A stretch of 64,000 bases of DNA from Winogradskyella costae (GTDB lineage Bacteria; Bacteroidota; Bacteroidia; Flavobacteriales; Flavobacteriaceae): contig NZ_JABFDK010000012.1 in assembly GCF_013403865.1 (NCBI RefSeq), positions 1-64,000 on the forward strand, given 5' to 3'. Numbering within the stretch: the stretch's first letter is position 1; each line of letters opens with the position of its first letter. Below, piece by piece: positions 63,587 through 64,000 of this stretch. The notes below the pieces were generated by a model that saw only the letters and a list, made by a program, of their open reading frames with translations, had not been told where the DNA came from and made no database searches. The translations under genes were made by a program, and so were the position numbers.

Positions 63587-64000
63587 TTATTTTAAATATG
63601 AATTAAAATAGTCTATTGTTGTTTTGATTATCGATTCTCGTGTTGGATTAATGTCGGCTCCAACTTTTCGCCAATTATGACCTGCGTTTTTTACAATTAA
63701 TGTGGTTACAGGTGCGCCAACTGTATTCGCTTTTTCTGCCATATAATAAGCGTGTTTTACTGGGATAGTGGTGTCCTTATCGCCTTGGATCATTAATAAC
63801 GGAGCGCTATTTTTATCTAAATAATTAATCGGACTCATTTCCTTATACAGCGCTAATTTATCTTTAGGTTTGGTATCTGGTTTTGTTATTCTAGCACCAA
63901 ATCGATCTTTAAAATTGGGGCTATCATCATGATTGAATAAACTGATATCTTCAAAATCGCAAGGACCATACCAAGATACTCCAGCGACCATGTTATAATT
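63587..64000 (-). CDS. Alpha/beta hydrolase, C-terminal part (runs off the window)
   Basis: The last 138 codons of an alpha/beta hydrolase; the frame is open to the window end, so the start is outside. [28 protein letters not shown] (acid-residue loop) and NAGHNW (catalytic His) are typical of esterase, prolyl-oligopeptidase-like or BD-FAE-type carbohydrate esterases. The catalytic Ser nucleophile motif should lie just outside. In this locus an acetyl-esterase on the glycan is plausible but unproven. It heads the reverse-strand run ending with the lipoprotein gene. Confidence 0.75.
   Translation of the reverse strand, partial: NYNMVAGVSWYGPCDFEDISLFNHDDSPNFKDRFGARITKPDTKPKDKLALYKEMSPINYLDKNSAPLLMIQGDKDTTIPVKHAYYMAEKANTVGAPVTTLIVKNAGHNWRKVGADINPTRESIIKTTIDYFNSYLK

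Noticed and set aside
1..64000. Search for insertion sequences, phage, restriction-modification or defence systems
   Set aside because: No transposase, integrase, terminase, methyltransferase or toxin-antitoxin signature was seen; the helicase at 129 is of a kind common in Bacteroidota chromosomes and has no defence partners.

Overview
The window looks like chromosome of a marine member of the Flavobacteriia (phylum Bacteroidota). The support is AT-rich DNA, Bacteroidota-type promoters (TTG, 18-20 bases, TAnnTTTG), several type IX secretion (T9SS) C-terminal sorting domains, a one-protein hybrid two-component regulator, and a dense set of secreted S1-type sulfatases. No phage, insertion sequence, plasmid function or CRISPR array was seen.

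Bases 1-11,600 are mostly core genome. The window opens on the last bases of a 5S rRNA and its terminator. Next come a PIF1/RecD-like helicase, an acyl-CoA dehydrogenase (reverse strand), anmK, a Glu/Leu-type dehydrogenase, nhaD, an exbB-exbD-tonB-folC run, and three tRNA-Val genes (two identical TAC, one GAC).

Bases 11,600-26,750 hold an L-fucose catabolic block. Reverse-strand genes encode lactaldehyde dehydrogenase, a FucP-type symporter, FMN-dependent L-lactate dehydrogenase and an AraC regulator. Forward-strand genes encode a RhaD-type aldolase, L-fucose isomerase, an FGGY kinase, fructose-1,6-bisphosphatase, a 1376-residue hybrid two-component regulator and a small exported protein. Together they take L-fucose to DHAP and L-lactaldehyde, lactaldehyde to lactate and pyruvate, and triose phosphate toward gluconeogenesis.

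Bases 27,300-64,000 are a polysaccharide-degradation region, most likely for a sulfated fucose-containing algal glycan (fucoidan type). It carries six S1-type sulfatases, a GH95-type enzyme, two GH141-like beta-helix proteins with C-terminal PDZ-like domains, a beta-propeller glycosidase candidate, two paralogous T9SS-exported TIM-barrel candidates, a lipoprotein TIM-barrel candidate, two T9SS-exported proteins made only of beta-sandwich modules, an outer-membrane beta-barrel receptor, a beta-roll repeat protein, a nucleotidyltransferase/GHMP-kinase fusion and a truncated alpha/beta hydrolase. No SusC/SusD pair is in the window. Two non-catalytic modules, called A and B here, recur in different combinations across the T9SS proteins. 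A frameshifted relic of a T9SS sorting domain lies next to an intact one.

The most promising undescribed material is (i) modules A and B as possible glycan-binding families, (ii) the paralogous TIM-barrel proteins, (iii) the sugar kinase/nucleotidyltransferase fusion and (iv) the beta-helix/PDZ enzymes. All functional statements come from reading motifs by eye; no database search was run.
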